Positions 1-10,017 are shown, counted from the stretch's first letter. The stretch is DNA of 64,000 nucleotides from Adiantum capillus-veneris (GCA_014529385.2 CM043942.1:22838991-22902990), one strand, 5' to 3'. The notes: generated by a model not told the origin, from the sequence alone. Translations and numbers: made by a program.

Positions 1-330
1 GGTTAGCTTCACTAGAGAAAGTATCAACTAACACATCATCCTTGTGAACAATCACATCATCTTCATGCAAATCATCATGCGTGTGAGAAATCACATCTTG
101 ATCTTCATGCAAATCATCATGCTTGTCCTTATCATCCAAATCATCATGCTCATCATTATCATGCAATTCATTATGCTTATCATCATGCAATTCATCATGC
201 TTGTCATTATCATTCAAATCATCATGCTTATCATTGTCATTCAAATCATCATGCTTATCATAATCATGCGAATCATGTGTGTCATGCGTTGGAGAAGAGA
301 GACTGAGAGCGTCTTCTTTTCTTGATTCTG
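1..330 (-). CDS. Partial ORF2 of copy A: His/Asp-rich repeat protein of unknown function
   Basis: An open minus-strand frame runs off the left edge. It encodes about seven tandem copies of a degenerate unit close to KHDDLNDND, then a segment beginning DDVIVHKDDVLVDTFSSEAN that matches ORF2 of copies B and C. The DNA is an imperfect 24-27-bp minisatellite rich in ATCATG (about 40-290). Copy A has more units than B or C, so the repeat expands and contracts. Alternating His and Asp could bind metal, but that is speculation. The 3' part lies outside the window and no start codon is assigned. Confidence 0.55.
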
Positions 331-336
331 TGCAAA

Positions 337-759
337 CTACGCATGCACAATACAAAAGAGTCGCAAGAACTCTTTCATGTGTTGGTCGCTCTTTTCTTTT
401 CTTGCTTTGTTCTTGCAATCAAATTCTGCTTGTCTTGTTTTGTTCTCACGATCAAATTTGGCTTGTCTTTCCAGGCGTGCTTGCTCGTGCTCTCGCGCTA
501 TGGCTTCCATTCTTGCTTCGTATTCACGATCCATTGCTGCCCTTCTCTTTGCGGATTCACGATCTATGGTTGCCATTCTTTCTGCTTTTCTTGCTTTGCA
601 TTCTAACTCCCTATCCATCATCCTCTTGTCGAAAGCCTCCATAGGAGTTAGTGCAATCCTTGTCGTAGATGGGGAAGGGGAAAGGTCGGAAAAACCTCCT
701 GGTGGGGAAAATTCTTCTTCGCCTCTCTCATGCTCATCACCTCCAAGCGAAGTATCCAT
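337..759 (-). CDS. ORF1 of copy A: charged, Arg/Glu-rich helical protein of unknown function
   Basis: This encodes 140 residues. The N-terminus (MDTSLGGDEHERGEEEFSPP) is shared with ORF1 of copies B and C. Residues about 40-130 are nearly all charged (MDREYEARMEAIAREHEQAR and similar) with heptad-like spacing, so a long helix or coiled coil is likely. In copies B and C translation starts seven codons earlier at MV(I/V)TRSG. Here that ATG has become ACG, so the first usable Met is the one given. It resembles no gag protein I know. It may be a structural or RNA-binding protein of the element, but this is unproven. Confidence 0.5.
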   Translation of the reverse strand: MDTSLGGDEHERGEEEFSPPGGFSDLSPSPSTTRIALTPMEAFDKRMMDRELECKARKAERMATIDRESAKRRAAMDREYEARMEAIAREHEQARLERQAKFDRENKTRQAEFDCKNKARKEKSDQHMKEFLRLFCIVHA

Positions 760-1244
760 TCCGCTTCGAGTGATGACCGTCCACTGAAGTCGTGGGTTCT
801 TGTGGGGTCTTGTGGTCTTGGGTTCTTAAGTTCACGAGGAACTTGGGTTCTTGAGGGTCTTGCGGGTCTTGAGGTTCTTGAGGTTCTTCTTTAGCTTGCA
901 ATCTGTGTTAGAGAAGGATCTTTTCTTCACCCGAGTTTTGCTCTTTTCCGCGGGCGCACCCCTTGGCGGCCTTGCGCTTACACCAAGGTTGCTTTTTCCC
1001 ACCTCACGTCGATTGGCCGGCCGCTAAGTGCATGGTCCGCTCTGAATGAGTGAAAAGAGAAACAAGGGCAGGTTGGACAAGCCCTTCTTTCTTGGGATTC
1101 CTGTCACTCTTCAAAAACACGATTAGGAATCGACACGCCCAAGAGGACTTGGGTAACGTGCGACCTCAACAAGCAAAAAAATTCTTTGGTTCTTGTGGTT
1201 CTTTCCTTGAGTGATGCAGAACACTGCCAAAGCTATGATGCCAA

Positions 1245-2510
1245 TGTAAGGTGCAACGGAATGAATGTTGAACTTTGCTCAAGATGAGTGCTCTGAACTG
1301 TGCTCAAGGGTTCCTTTTACTTACGGAAGGGAGAGCCTTCCGTTCCTTTAGTGAGAGAGTGCAATGGACACAAACAAAGTGGTGAACACTGTGAATGAAG
1401 GTGCATGAGACTGAGAGATAGAGAGAGAAGAGAATTCGACACCAGAGATGTTGTCAAAACCCTCCTCCGAAGGCCCCACTCTCTATGGCGAGAGCGGTCT
1501 ACTTATGATTGCACAAATCTCTACAATGCTTGGACTTGCCGACGATGTCGACGACGATGAGGAGGACGACGAGATGGGCTGTAATCTGAAAATGCTAGGG
1601 CTGAAATCTGCAAATCTTTATCTGCTGAATTATGACTCTATGTCGGTGACGATGTCGATGGCGACGATGCGACGACGCGCTGAAAACGCAGATGCTGAAC
1701 TCTGCGTTTTCTGGGCTGAATCTGCAAACTTCGTGGGATCTGACCGTCCGGCGAGGATCTGCTGCGGGAAGGTGAGATCTGCGAGGTTCGGGGGTTCTAC
1801 TGCGTGTACTGACTGCTGAAAACTGAAAACGCTGAGTCTAGGGCTGATTCCGTCGTGAAGATCTGCAAAAACGCTGAGGTTGATCTGCAACCCAAAAACG
1901 CTAGGGCTGAAAATCTTCCTGCGGTGGGAATCTGCTAACGCTGGGGCTGATCTGTTGTGGTTCTTGTCGCCAGGCTGATGCAGATGCAAAAACGTTGGGG
2001 CTGATCTGCTGTGGTTCTGTCGCCAGGCTGATGCAGATGCAAAAACGTTGGCCGATTTGAGTTCTTGTCCAAAAACGCTAGCCCATTTGCTGTGGAGCAA
2101 AAACGCTAGGGATCTTGGGGTCCTGCTGAGAAGTTGCCTGTGAGCAATGCTCCTGCTGCCTCTTCTACCAGAAAGCGCTAGCACTAGGTTTCTATATATA
2201 TAAACTTATGGAATTTGCCCTACTTAGTTTCCAACAAAAGTCACTTAAAATAATAAGTGAAAAATGTCAAAAATAGGGAAAATTTGTCTATGCACTGTAA
2301 AAATGCTCTTGATGGGTTCTGATGGAAATCTGATGATCATGCTGTGTGCAACCAGAGGATATGCATCTAATCTAAGTGTCTGGACATGCTCGGTCTGCGA
2401 ACAAAGTCACAAAAGTGCCAGATCACTTCCTATTCTAGACTGACTTGACTAAATTGAACCGTGGTCATGCTGTAGCTTGTGACGCATAGGGTTGGATGTG
2501 TCCCGTGACA
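1245..2510 (-). repeat. LTR of AGCGTTTT family, copy A (minus orientation)
   Basis: It begins TGTAAGGTGCAACGG (reverse of the conserved LTR 3' end) and ends at GGATGTGTCCCGTGACA (reverse of the conserved 5' end TGTCACGTGACACATCC). At 1,266 bp it matches the long LTR type of copy B. It contains many AAAACGCT motifs and the two hairpins found in all copies. The reverse-strand TATA-like stretch is near 2191-2205. It is the 5' LTR of copy A. The flanking 5 bp on its outer side are CTGCT, but the partner flank is off-window. Confidence 0.85.
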
Positions 2511-2769
2511 CTGCTACTGGTGAAGAAGGCGAGAGTGGGCGTCTTCCTGCTGAAGTGAAACCACGATACGCTTGACGGACGGATGCAAGAGGCAACAAAC
2601 GGCGAAGAAAAACAGAAAAAGGGGGGGGGGGGGGTGTGTTGTACAAGAGTAAGTAGGGATGGGAAGACGCGGAGGGGGCAGCGAGTGCAAGGGAGAGGAG
2701 CAATGGCGATGGCCCAGTAGCAGCGAGTGCGTTTCTGGTTGCTTAAATAGAGTTCAAAAGCATCTGACT
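2511..2769. other. Unclassified spacer with a poly-G run
   Basis: No convincing gene. It holds a run of about 14 G at 2621-2634 and purine-rich DNA. It lies between LTR copy A and the gypsy gag/protease remnant, and may be the eroded end of either. Confidence 0.4.
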
Positions 2770-3270
2770 GCAAAATAACTAGAAACTTCATTTAGGTTTT
2801 TGTTCTAACAACCGAACTTTGAAAATGACTGGCTTGCCCTTTTGCATCAAGGTAATGGTTTGGTTCCGGATGTGGAGAGTCGGATCATTCTTGTCGTGCC
2901 AAGGCATGCCCAAGAGAATGGTCAATTGCCCAACTTTATAATGTGGAAATCGGCTTTTCCATGATAATCTTGGATAGTCATTGGAAGAGCACCGATGAGC
3001 GGTATCACTTTTTAAGTTTGCCCCATGGCTAGCCTAGCTTGGCTTCAATTTCTCTACCCTCTGCATCATAATCAAAGTGCATCTGCTTCAAGAATTCTGG
3101 ATGGATGAAATTCTCTGTAGCTTTGGGGTCAAAGAAAATGAGGGCTTTTAAGCCATTGACTTTGCCATATGCTCGACACAATCCATAGATATGAGGGACT
3201 AGTCCAATAGTGTGTCTAGCTCTCTTACTGGAGGTGGCCCTTCGGATCTTTTTGTCGTAGAAGGTTGCTC
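2770..3270 (-). pseudogene. Ty3/gypsy retropepsin remnant
   Basis: On the minus strand, in broken frames, are a stretch like the start of a gypsy protease (FFDPKATENFIHPEFL, where an active site Asp would precede Gly-Ala) and a later stretch ending TILLGMPWHDKNDPTL, which has the ILG(M/R)xW pattern of the protease C-terminal half. At least two frameshifts and several stops separate them. It follows the gag remnant at 3313-4123 in the normal gag-protease order. Reverse transcriptase does not follow, so the element is truncated. Confidence 0.6.
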
Positions 3271-3312
3271 TAAAGACGTCGAGGCCCGCTCAGGACATGT
3301 AGTGAATGTATG

Positions 3313-4123
3313 TCATGTTTGAAAACATCGGCCTTCTTGTAAAAGGGTTTCTCGTTGACGCTGTGTCAGAGGGGGACTTTGAGATTGGGTTCCACCAGAC
3401 TCCCGAGAATTTGTTCGTTGTTGCTGAGAGTTTTGGTTGGTGGCCGGAGTTGGTTTTGTGGTAAACTCCAACTTTTCCTTCATGAGTTTGTAGCTGACCG
3501 TGGCAATGCCCATAAGTTCTTGCATGGTTGAGACTTGCTTGCATAGACAATATTCCTGCAACGGTGATGGTAGTCCAATGGTGTATCGCACGCACTGGTC
3601 CTCCAAGGAAATGAAACTTAAAGAAGGACCCGGAAGGTAGACGTCAAGAAACCTTTGGCTATAGTCGTCCATGGTCTCTGTGGCAAGCATTTTCAAGTTG
3701 CCCCGTTCTGCCAAGATCCGGACTTCAAAGAGAGGTCATATAACTACGTGCAAATATCTTGAAAGCTTGGCAGGTCCTTGGAGCATGCGGTTGCGTTGCG
3801 ATGGAACTCCACCACTGCATGGCATTACCTTTAAGAAGTCTCGCTGCTCGAGAAATCTTGGATTCTTTTGTATAGTTCCCCAAAGCAAAGATGTTGTCGA
3901 ATTGTTGTAAGAACTGCAATGTTTTCTTATGATCTTTCATCCCGGAAAAGGTGAAAAATTTGACAGTCATGCCACCATCGCTGAAATCTTTTGGTTGGTT
4001 AGGCGTGTATCCCCGGTACGGATAATAAGGGTATCCATTTGGGCTTCGACCATTGTAGCCTGGTGGCAGTGGTGGTGGGGGCAACGGCGGTCGCACAGGA
4101 TCATGGTCAGAAGGCTGCGTCAT
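3313..4123 (-). pseudogene. Ty3/gypsy gag remnant
   Basis: There are two adjoining open segments (4123-3725 and 3714-3313). The first begins MTQPSDHDPVRPPLPPPPLP, a Pro-rich N-terminus, and continues into a retrotransposon gag domain (QFDNIFALGNYTKESK, then GNAMQWWSSIATQPHAPRTC). The second continues the gag domain (YSQRFLDVYLPG, VRYTIGLPSPLQEY) and ends in a Gln/Ser-rich tail. A frame change near 3715-3724 separates them. A shorter relative of the first segment occurs at 38,814-39,020 in another element, so this gag type is present in at least two insertions here. Confidence 0.75.
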
Positions 4124-4130
4124 ATTCCTG

Positions 4131-4681
4131 AAGACTCTCCGGTCGCCAGGTGAGGGCTTCAGGTGGATCCCCTAGGGACTCCGGTACAATATCAGGTTGG
4201 CTTGGACTTGTCCCCTAAGTTGCTGCATTGGAGTTCGGCGCGGCTCTCTTTGGCAAGCAGAGTTGTAGTGATTTAGCTCGGATCTAGTACTCTGCACAAA
4301 CACAAGGGACACTTTACTTCACTTGAAAGGACGGACTCAATAAACAACAAGGAACAAGCGTCAAGAAAACACTACCGGTGGTAACAATCTATAAAAGGAA
4401 AACGCGGAAAGAGTTCTGCAGTGTACAAGGGATGTCGGGATCGGAACAACAGGCCTACAAAGAGCAAAAGCTAGGGAAAAGAACTCTCTTTGCTGAATGA
4501 CAATAAAGATGTCTCTATCTCTTCCCCGTCATACTCTGTTGATCATACTACCTTCACTTCTTATAAAGTATATAAACCCTTTTCTAAGAGAACACTTACT
4601 TCACATAACACTAAAGAGAAGCCCAAGTTCAAAAAGGACAATTGCAAGTGTCACCACAACATGTGAGTTTTCAAATTTGGT
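4131..4681. other. Leader-like and unclassified DNA upstream of the gag remnant
   Basis: No gene recognised. It lies upstream (in minus orientation) of the gag start and probably holds the leader and eroded 5' end of that element. I could not find a clear PBS or LTR edge. Confidence 0.35.
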
Positions 4682-4846
4682 GACAACGATGTTAAGTCTG
4701 TTGACAGTTACACAAGACGGAGAGATATCTCCAAGGCACTGTCTTTTATGAGACAATTTGAAATTGCTTTTGTAAATGGAAACTTCACCGAAAATTCCAA
4801 GTTGCGTCATGTTGGGGTGTATCTCAAGGAGACAACAAGCAACTCC
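4682..4846 (+). pseudogene. Short gypsy gag fragment
   Basis: The plus-strand reading frame contains ALSFMRQFEIAFVNGNFTEN followed by SKLRHVGVYLK. This is the same gag subdomain seen at 51.8 kb (LAFIHQFDSAFGNKGFTESS) and in the gag at 3.7-4.1 kb. It is only about 55 codons long with no start or flanking pol, so it is a relic in the opposite orientation to the neighbouring gag. Confidence 0.6.
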
Positions 4847-4882
4847 AATAGAGGGGGAGGGCTCTATGGCAGCTGAGCTGCA

Positions 4883-4909
4883 ATTTTTTTTTTTGGGGGG
4901 GGGGGGGTG
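4883..4909 (+). repeat. Poly-T / poly-G homopolymer tract
   Basis: A run of T is directly followed by about 13 G. Confidence 0.85.
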
Positions 4910-4996
4910 TTGCGGGTTGGACTAATGGGAGAGAGAAAAATGGCGGGCTAAGCAGGTGGGAGATATAGCGTGGACTGGCTGGTGGTGGGTTGTGGG

Positions 4997-5000
<4 letters not shown>

Positions 5001-5086
<86 letters not shown>
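5001..5086 (+). repeat. (TA)20 then (GA)23 compound microsatellite
   Basis: There are forty bases of perfect TA repeats followed at once by about 46 bases of GA. LTR copy B starts at its right edge. A second GA tract abuts the other end of copy B at 9,595, so the element appears to have inserted into a GA microsatellite. Confidence 0.95.
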
Positions 5087-5088
<2 letters not shown>

Positions 5089-6347
5089 TGACACATCTAA
5101 CCCTATGTGTACGTGGACAAGCTACAGCACAACAAGGGTTCAGTCAGTCCAATCAGTCTAGATTTAGAAGTGATCTTGCACTTTTGTGAGTCTGTTCGCA
5201 GACCATGCATGTCCAGACACTTAGTGTAGATGCATATACTCTGGTTGCACACAACATGATCATAAGCATTCCTATCAGAATCCTTTAGGGGAATTTTCCA
5301 GTGCATTTAGCCTATTTTCCCTATTTTTGACATTTTTCACTTATTATTTTTAAGTGACTTTTGTTGGAAAGTAGGTAGGGCAAATTGAGTAAGTTTGTAT
5401 ATAAGCAAACCTAGACTAGCACTAATGGGCAGAAGAGGCAGCAGGAGCCCACGCTCAACAGGCACCTTCTCAGCAGGACCCCTCAGAGACCTAGCGTTTG
5501 CAAGAGACGTCAACACACTAGCGTTTTTGGGATCAAGACTAGCCTAGCGTTTTTGTTCAACAGATCAGCCTCGGCTACCCCAAGACAGCAAGAGCCTTAG
5601 CGTTTTTGCAGTAGAACATCAGATCAACCTAGCATTTTGCATTTTGTAGAACAACCGGCGACAGTAGCAGAATTTCAGCCCTAGCGTTTTTGGTTTGTAG
5701 CACAACCTCAGCGTTTCTGCAGTTCATCGCGATGGAACCTTAAGAACCATGAGCGTTTTCAGTTTTCAGCCCTTAGACACCGCAGATCAAGTCTCGAACC
5801 TCACAGACCTCGCCTTCCCGCAGCAGTTCCTCGCCGCACGGTCAATTTCCGCAAGGTTTATAGTTTCAGCCCGGAAAACACAGATTTCAGCATCTGCGTT
5901 TTCAGCGCGTCGTCGTCGCATCGTCGCCATCTACATCGTCATCGACATAGAGTCAGAATTCAGCAGATAGAAGATTTGCAGATTTCAGCCGTTAGAGTTT
6001 TCAGATTCCAGCCCATCTCGTCGTCGTCCTCATCGTCGTCGACATCGTCGGCAAGTCCAAGCATTGTAGAGATTTGTGCAATCATAAAAAGACCGCTCTC
6101 GCCATAGAGAGTGGGGCCTTCGCAGGAGGGTTTTACAACGTCTCTGGTGTCATATTTCTCTTCTCTCTCTATCTCTCATTCTCATGCACTTCCATTCATA
6201 GTGTCCATTCACTTTGTTTGTGTCCATTGCACTCTCTCGCTAAAGGAACGGAAGGCTCTTCCTTCCGTAAGTAAAAGGAACCCTTGAGCACATTTCGGAG
6301 CACTCATCTCGAGCAAAGTTCCAATATTCATTCCGCTGCACCTTACA
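5087..6347 (+). repeat. 5' LTR of copy B
   Basis: It runs from TGTGACACATCTAACC to CTGCACCTTACA just before the PBS. It contains a TATA-like TATATAAG at about 5398-5405, at least nine AGCGTTT-type motifs between 5500 and 5900, a CGTCGTC-rich patch at about 6018-6050, and two hairpins (about 6091-6113 and 6248-6268). It pairs with the LTR at 8326. Confidence 0.9.
6248..6268 (+). promoter_or_regulatory. LTR hairpin 2 (ACGGAAGG stem), copy B
   Basis: It is a perfect 8-bp stem, ACGGAAGG / CCTTCCGT, around loop CTCTT. The same hairpin with small changes is in every LTR copy here (for example 26015-26031), about 80-100 bp before the LTR 3' end. Its position in R/U5 suggests an RNA structure for termination, dimerisation or packaging. 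The function is inferred only. Confidence 0.6.
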
Positions 6348-6348
6348 T

Positions 6349-6360
6349 TGGTATCAGAGC
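6349..6360 (+). promoter_or_regulatory. Primer-binding site of copy B (initiator tRNA-Met)
   Basis: TGGTATCAGAGC lies one base after the 5' LTR. It is complementary to the 3' end of plant initiator tRNA-Met, the usual primer for many plant LTR retrotransposons. Confidence 0.9.
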
Positions 6361-6826
6361 TTTGGCAGTGTTTTGAATCACTCAAGGAAAGAACCACAGA
6401 AATTTTTTTGCTTGTTTTGCGATCGCACGAACCCAAGTTCACTTGAGCATGTCGATTTCTAATCTTGTTTTTGAAGAGTGACAGGAAACTTAAGAAAGAA
6501 GGGCTTGTCCAGCTTCCCCTTGTGCCTCTTTTCACTCATTGAGAGCGGACTGTGCACTTAGCGGCCGGCCAATCGACGTGAGGTGGGAAAATCAACCTTG
6601 GTGTGAGCGCAAGGCCGCCAAGGGGTGTGTCCACGGAAAGGAGCAGAACTCAGGTGAAGAGAAGATCCTTCTCTAACATAGATTGCAAGCGAAAGAAGAA
6701 CCTCAAGAACCTCAAGACCCGCAAGAACTCCAGAACCCCAAGAACCAAGACTCCCAAGAACTCAAGTTCCTCGTGAACTTAAGAACCCAAGATCACAAGA
6801 ACCCACAAGAACCCTCGACTTCAGGG

Positions 6827-7036
6827 ATGGTCATCACTCGAAGCGGAATGGATATTTCGCTTGGAGGTGATGAGCATAAGATAGGCGAAGAAGAATTTTC
6901 CCCACTAGGAGGTTTTTTCGACCCTCCCCCTATCTACGCCAAGGATTACACTAGATTCTATGGAAGCTTGGTGCAAGACGATGCTGGACATGATGACAAC
7001 GTGGCACGAAGCAAGAATGGCAACCATGGAGCGTGA
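6827..7036 (+). CDS. ORF1 of copy B (shortened)
   Basis: The Met at MVITRSGMDISLGGDEH was chosen because copy C has the same start (MVVTRSGMD). The ORF keeps the conserved EEEFSPLGGFFDPP region but stops after 69 codons. In copies A and C it continues into a long charged helix. The downstream DNA in another frame (EREREQLRLEAKEF) still resembles that helix, so a frameshift near 7000 has broken the gene. Function unknown. Confidence 0.5.
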   Translation: MVITRSGMDISLGGDEHKIGEEEFSPLGGFFDPPPIYAKDYTRFYGSLVQDDAGHDDNVARSKNGNHGA

Positions 7037-7100
7037 GCGAGAGCAATTACGCTTGGAGGCCAAAGAATTTGATTGCTAGTACATAGAAAGAAAAACAGAT

Positions 7101-7903
7101 TTGGATCGCAAGCACGTTGTTCATTCTTCCTCTCTCATTTCTAATGTGCAGGCGAAGATTGAAGAGATTCGGGAAAAGGAGACTTTCTTAGTCTCTTCTT
7201 CTCCCAAGCAAGACACACATGATTTGCATGATGATGATTTGAATGACAATGATAAGCAAGGTGATTTGATTGACAATGATAAGCATGATGATTTAGATGA
7301 TAAGGACAAATATGATGATTTGCATGATCAAGCTGTGATTTCTCACAAGCATGATGAGTTGCATGAAGAAGATGTGATTGTTTACAAAAAGGATGATGTG
7401 TTAGTTGCTACTTTCTCTAGTGAAGCTAACCTCATTGCAGATTCGATCCATCACGAAGAACCGATCTTGGCTCTCGAGTCAAGGTTCAAAGAACCCACAC
7501 AGGAAGATTCGACCAATCAAGAAGAACCTATCTTGGCTCTTGAGCCTAGGTCCAAAGAACCCTCACAGGAAGTATTATGTGTTCGCAAGATTCATACGCA
7601 CGCATTGTTCGAATGTTTCATTCGTGATCGTTTCTGTATTTTAGTCAGTGTCTTTTTGTGATCCCTTTTCCTAGGCATGACATATTGTACGTTGAGCACG
7701 TTTCACTCTTGAATGAGCACGAATGTATGTGGATTATTCATGAAAAGCTGAAAAGTATGTATGTCAGGAAGTCACATTCCATGTCTCTTCCTTGGCATGA
7801 CACATTCGTAGAACGAGCACATGAAAGTATGAGCACCAAGCATGGGCATTTCCGTTGTGAATTGCCACAGTTGATTGATTTAGATCAGAAAGACAAGATT
7901 TGA
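7101..7903 (+). pseudogene. ORF2 of copy B, broken by a frameshift
   Basis: The first open part (7101-7661) has the His/Asp repeats (SPKQDTHDLHDDDLND, then KHDDLDDKDK), the conserved EEPILALESRFKEP repeats and VLCVRKIHTHALFECFIRD. The continuation (IPFPRHDILYVEHVSLLNEH to the end near 7903) is in another frame. Copy C reads through this point in one frame, so B has an indel near 7640-7660. The later part is rich in His and aromatic residues and matches no family I recognise. Confidence 0.5.
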
Positions 7904-7912
7904 TCTCATTGT

Positions 7913-8314
7913 TTGCGTGTGTGTGGTGAACGGTTTGGCACTCTGTCTATCTGTTCATCTACATTGCATGCACAGTCTTTTAGGAAGACTAGATTTTTTC
8001 CAGTCACTTTACATGGAATGGGTATGTTAATGTTTTTGTGTTGGAAGTGGTTTCATGAATTTTCAGCCATGGAGATTCTTGCAGAAGGAAGAAGCATGAC
8101 TCTAGACAAAGTTGAAGCATTGAAGGAGCCACAAAAGACTTTGTGTCGTTTTCGGCGCGGCCCAAAGAAGCAAGCGTTGCAGACCTTTATGAAGTTCAAG
8201 TATCGCACGACCCACACATCAGAGTGGGCTGACGAAGAGTCCTTTCCAGGATTCCAGACCTTGTTGGCGATCTCCCTCGACACCATACAGTTCGGTACCA
8301 GTACCTCACTTTGA
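7913..8314 (+). CDS. ORF3 of AGCGTTTT family, copy B
   Basis: This is a 133-codon frame ending one base into the polypurine tract. Its last 80 residues (ALKEPQKTLCRFRRGPKKQA, LQTFMKFKYR, then TSEWADEES) align without gaps to ORF3 of copy C. Over the 78 bp for KEPQ to MKFK I count four differences between the copies, all synonymous. Elsewhere in the ORF several differences change the protein. The basic RFRRGPKKQ patch could bind nucleic acid. The start codon is uncertain because copy C begins at a different Met. Family unknown. Confidence 0.5.
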   Translation: MRVCGERFGTLSICSSTLHAQSFRKTRFFPVTLHGMGMLMFLCWKWFHEFSAMEILAEGRSMTLDKVEALKEPQKTLCRFRRGPKKQALQTFMKFKYRTTHTSEWADEESFPGFQTLLAISLDTIQFGTSTSL

Positions 8315-8325
8315 AAAGGATGGGA
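8313..8325 (+). promoter_or_regulatory. Polypurine tract of copy B
   Basis: GAAAAGGATGGGA lies immediately before the 3' LTR, where plus-strand synthesis would be primed. One T interrupts it. Confidence 0.75.
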
Positions 8326-9593
8326 TGTCACGTGACACATTCAACCCTATGTGTCCGTGGACAAGCTACAACACAGACAAGGGATCAGTCAGTCCAGTCA
8401 GTCTAGATTTAGAAGTGATCTGGCACTTTTGTGAGTCTGTTCACAAACCGTGCATGTCCAGACACTTAGTGTAGATACATATCCTCTGGTTGCACAGAGC
8501 ATGATCATAAGCATTCCCATCAGAATCCATCAGAATCCTTCAGGGGAAGTCTCCAGTGCATTTAGCCTATTTTCCCTATTTTTGACATTTTTCACTTATT
8601 ATTTTTAAGTGACTTTTGTTGGAAAGTAGGTAGGGCAAATTGAGTAAGTTTGTATATTAGCAAACCTAGACTAGCACTAATGGGCAGAAGAGGCAGCAGG
8701 AGCCCACGCTCAACAGGCACCTTCTTAGCAGGACCCCTCAGAGACCTAGCGTTTGCAAGAGACAGCAACACACTAGCGTTTTTGGGATCAAGACTAGCCT
8801 AGCGTTTTTGTTCAGCAGATCAGCCTCGACTACCCCAAGACAGCAAGAGCCTTAGCGTTTTTGCAGTAGAACATCAGATCAGCCTAGCGTTTTGCATTTT
8901 GCAAAACAACCGGCGACAACAGCAAAATTTCAGCCCTAGCGTTTTTGGTTTGCAGCACAACCTCAGCGTTTCTGCAGTTCATCGCGACGGAACCTCAAGA
9001 ACCATCAGCGTTTTCAGTTTTCAGCCCTTAGACACGCAGATCAAGTCCCGAACCTTGCAGATCTCACCTTCCCGCAGCAGTTCCTCATCGCACGGTCAGT
9101 TTCTGCAAGGTTTATAGTTTCAGCCTGGAAAACGCAGATTTCAGCATCTGCGTTTTCAGCGCGCGTCGTCACATCGTCGCCATTGACATCGTCATCGACA
9201 TAGAGTCAGAATTCAGCAGATAGAAGATTTGCAGATTTCAGCCCTTGGAGTTTTCAGATTCCAGCCCGTCTCGTCGTCGTCCTCGTCGTCGTCGACATCG
9301 TCGGCAAGTCCAAGCATTGTAGAGATTTGTGCAATCATAAGTAGACCGCTCTCGCCATAGAGAGTGGGGCCTTCGGAGGAGGGTTTTATAACATATCTGG
9401 TGTCGTATTTCTCTTCTCTCTCTATCTCTGTCTCATGCACTTCCATTCACAGTGTCCATTCACTTTGTTTGTGTCCATTGCACTCTCTCACTAAAGGAAC
9501 GGAAGGCTCTTCCTTCCGTAAGTAAAAGGAACCCTTGAGCACAGTTCGGAGCACTCATCGTGAGCAAAGTTCAACATTCATTCCGCTGCACCT

Positions 9594-9594
<1 letters not shown>
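8326..9594 (+). repeat. 3' LTR of copy B
   Basis: It starts TGTCACGTGACACATTC and ends CTGCACCTTA, fused to a GA repeat. It is collinear with 5087-6347, with an extra short duplication (CAGAATCCATCAGAATCC, about 8520-8538). Confidence 0.9.

Positions 9595-9679
<85 letters not shown>
9595..9679 (+). repeat. (GA)n microsatellite, about 85 bp
   Basis: This is an uninterrupted GA repeat touching the right end of copy B. It mirrors the GA tract at 5041-5086 on the other side. Confidence 0.95.
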
Positions 9680-9682
<3 letters not shown>

Positions 9683-10017
9683 AATGAAATGTTATATTAA
9701 ACGTCTTCAAATGGCCAAGGCCAAAATGACCTATGAGACCAAAGCGATACAATCTTGGTGGATCTAATACAATGTCTGGGTACAAAAATAAAATGAAGAA
9801 AAGTGAGAGACTTAAATCTTAACTGCTAGATGTGAACTAAGTAGCTTGTGGAAATGTGTAGGATATGAGTAGGAGGGTGAAAGTAGTGACTGGGGGCTAA
9901 TACAACACAATATGGGTATGCGTGTGGATATAATGGGATACAAAGACTGGTACAAGATGAGCAGGGTGTACAATTCTCAATAGAGCTAAATCATAGGAGA
10001 TCCATCATCGATTGTTA

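Larger units (their letters stand above)
1..1244 (-). mobile_element. Internal region of AGCGTTTT-family non-autonomous LTR element, copy A (cut by window edge)
   Basis: Reading leftward from the LTR at 1245, this matches the internal regions of the complete copies at 5,087-9,594 and 25,046-29,211. The order is a decayed PBS (1233-1244, reverse complement TGGCATCATAGC where the others have TGGTATCAGAGC), a leader with repeated AAGAACC/CAAGAACCT motifs, ORF1, and then the start of ORF2 with its Lys-His-Asp-Asp repeats. No gag, protease, reverse transcriptase or integrase is visible. The element continues past the left edge, so its 3' LTR and target duplication cannot be seen. Confidence 0.8.
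5087..9594 (+). mobile_element. Complete AGCGTTTT-family non-autonomous LTR element, copy B
   Basis: It has two direct LTRs (5087-6347 and 8326-9594), a PBS matching initiator tRNA-Met, a polypurine tract, and a 1.98-kb interior with three short ORFs but no gag or pol. Both outer ends touch GA repeats, consistent with a target duplication inside a microsatellite. The expected terminal bases are partly missing: the left LTR starts TGTGACAC without the leading TGTCACG, and the right LTR ends CCTTA without CA. By structure it is a LARD-type non-autonomous retrotransposon whose proteins would have to come from another element. Confidence 0.85.

Noticed and set aside
40-290. Regular ATCATG repeats as a CRISPR array or satellite
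   Set aside because: Units are 24-27 bp with no unique spacers, and the minus strand encodes an in-frame protein repeat shared with other copies. It is a coding minisatellite in a plant element.
9555-9785. Open frames made of Leu-Ser repeats
   Set aside because: They are translations of the GA/CT microsatellite and LTR edge, not genes. The same applies near 4824-5096 and 44946-45278.
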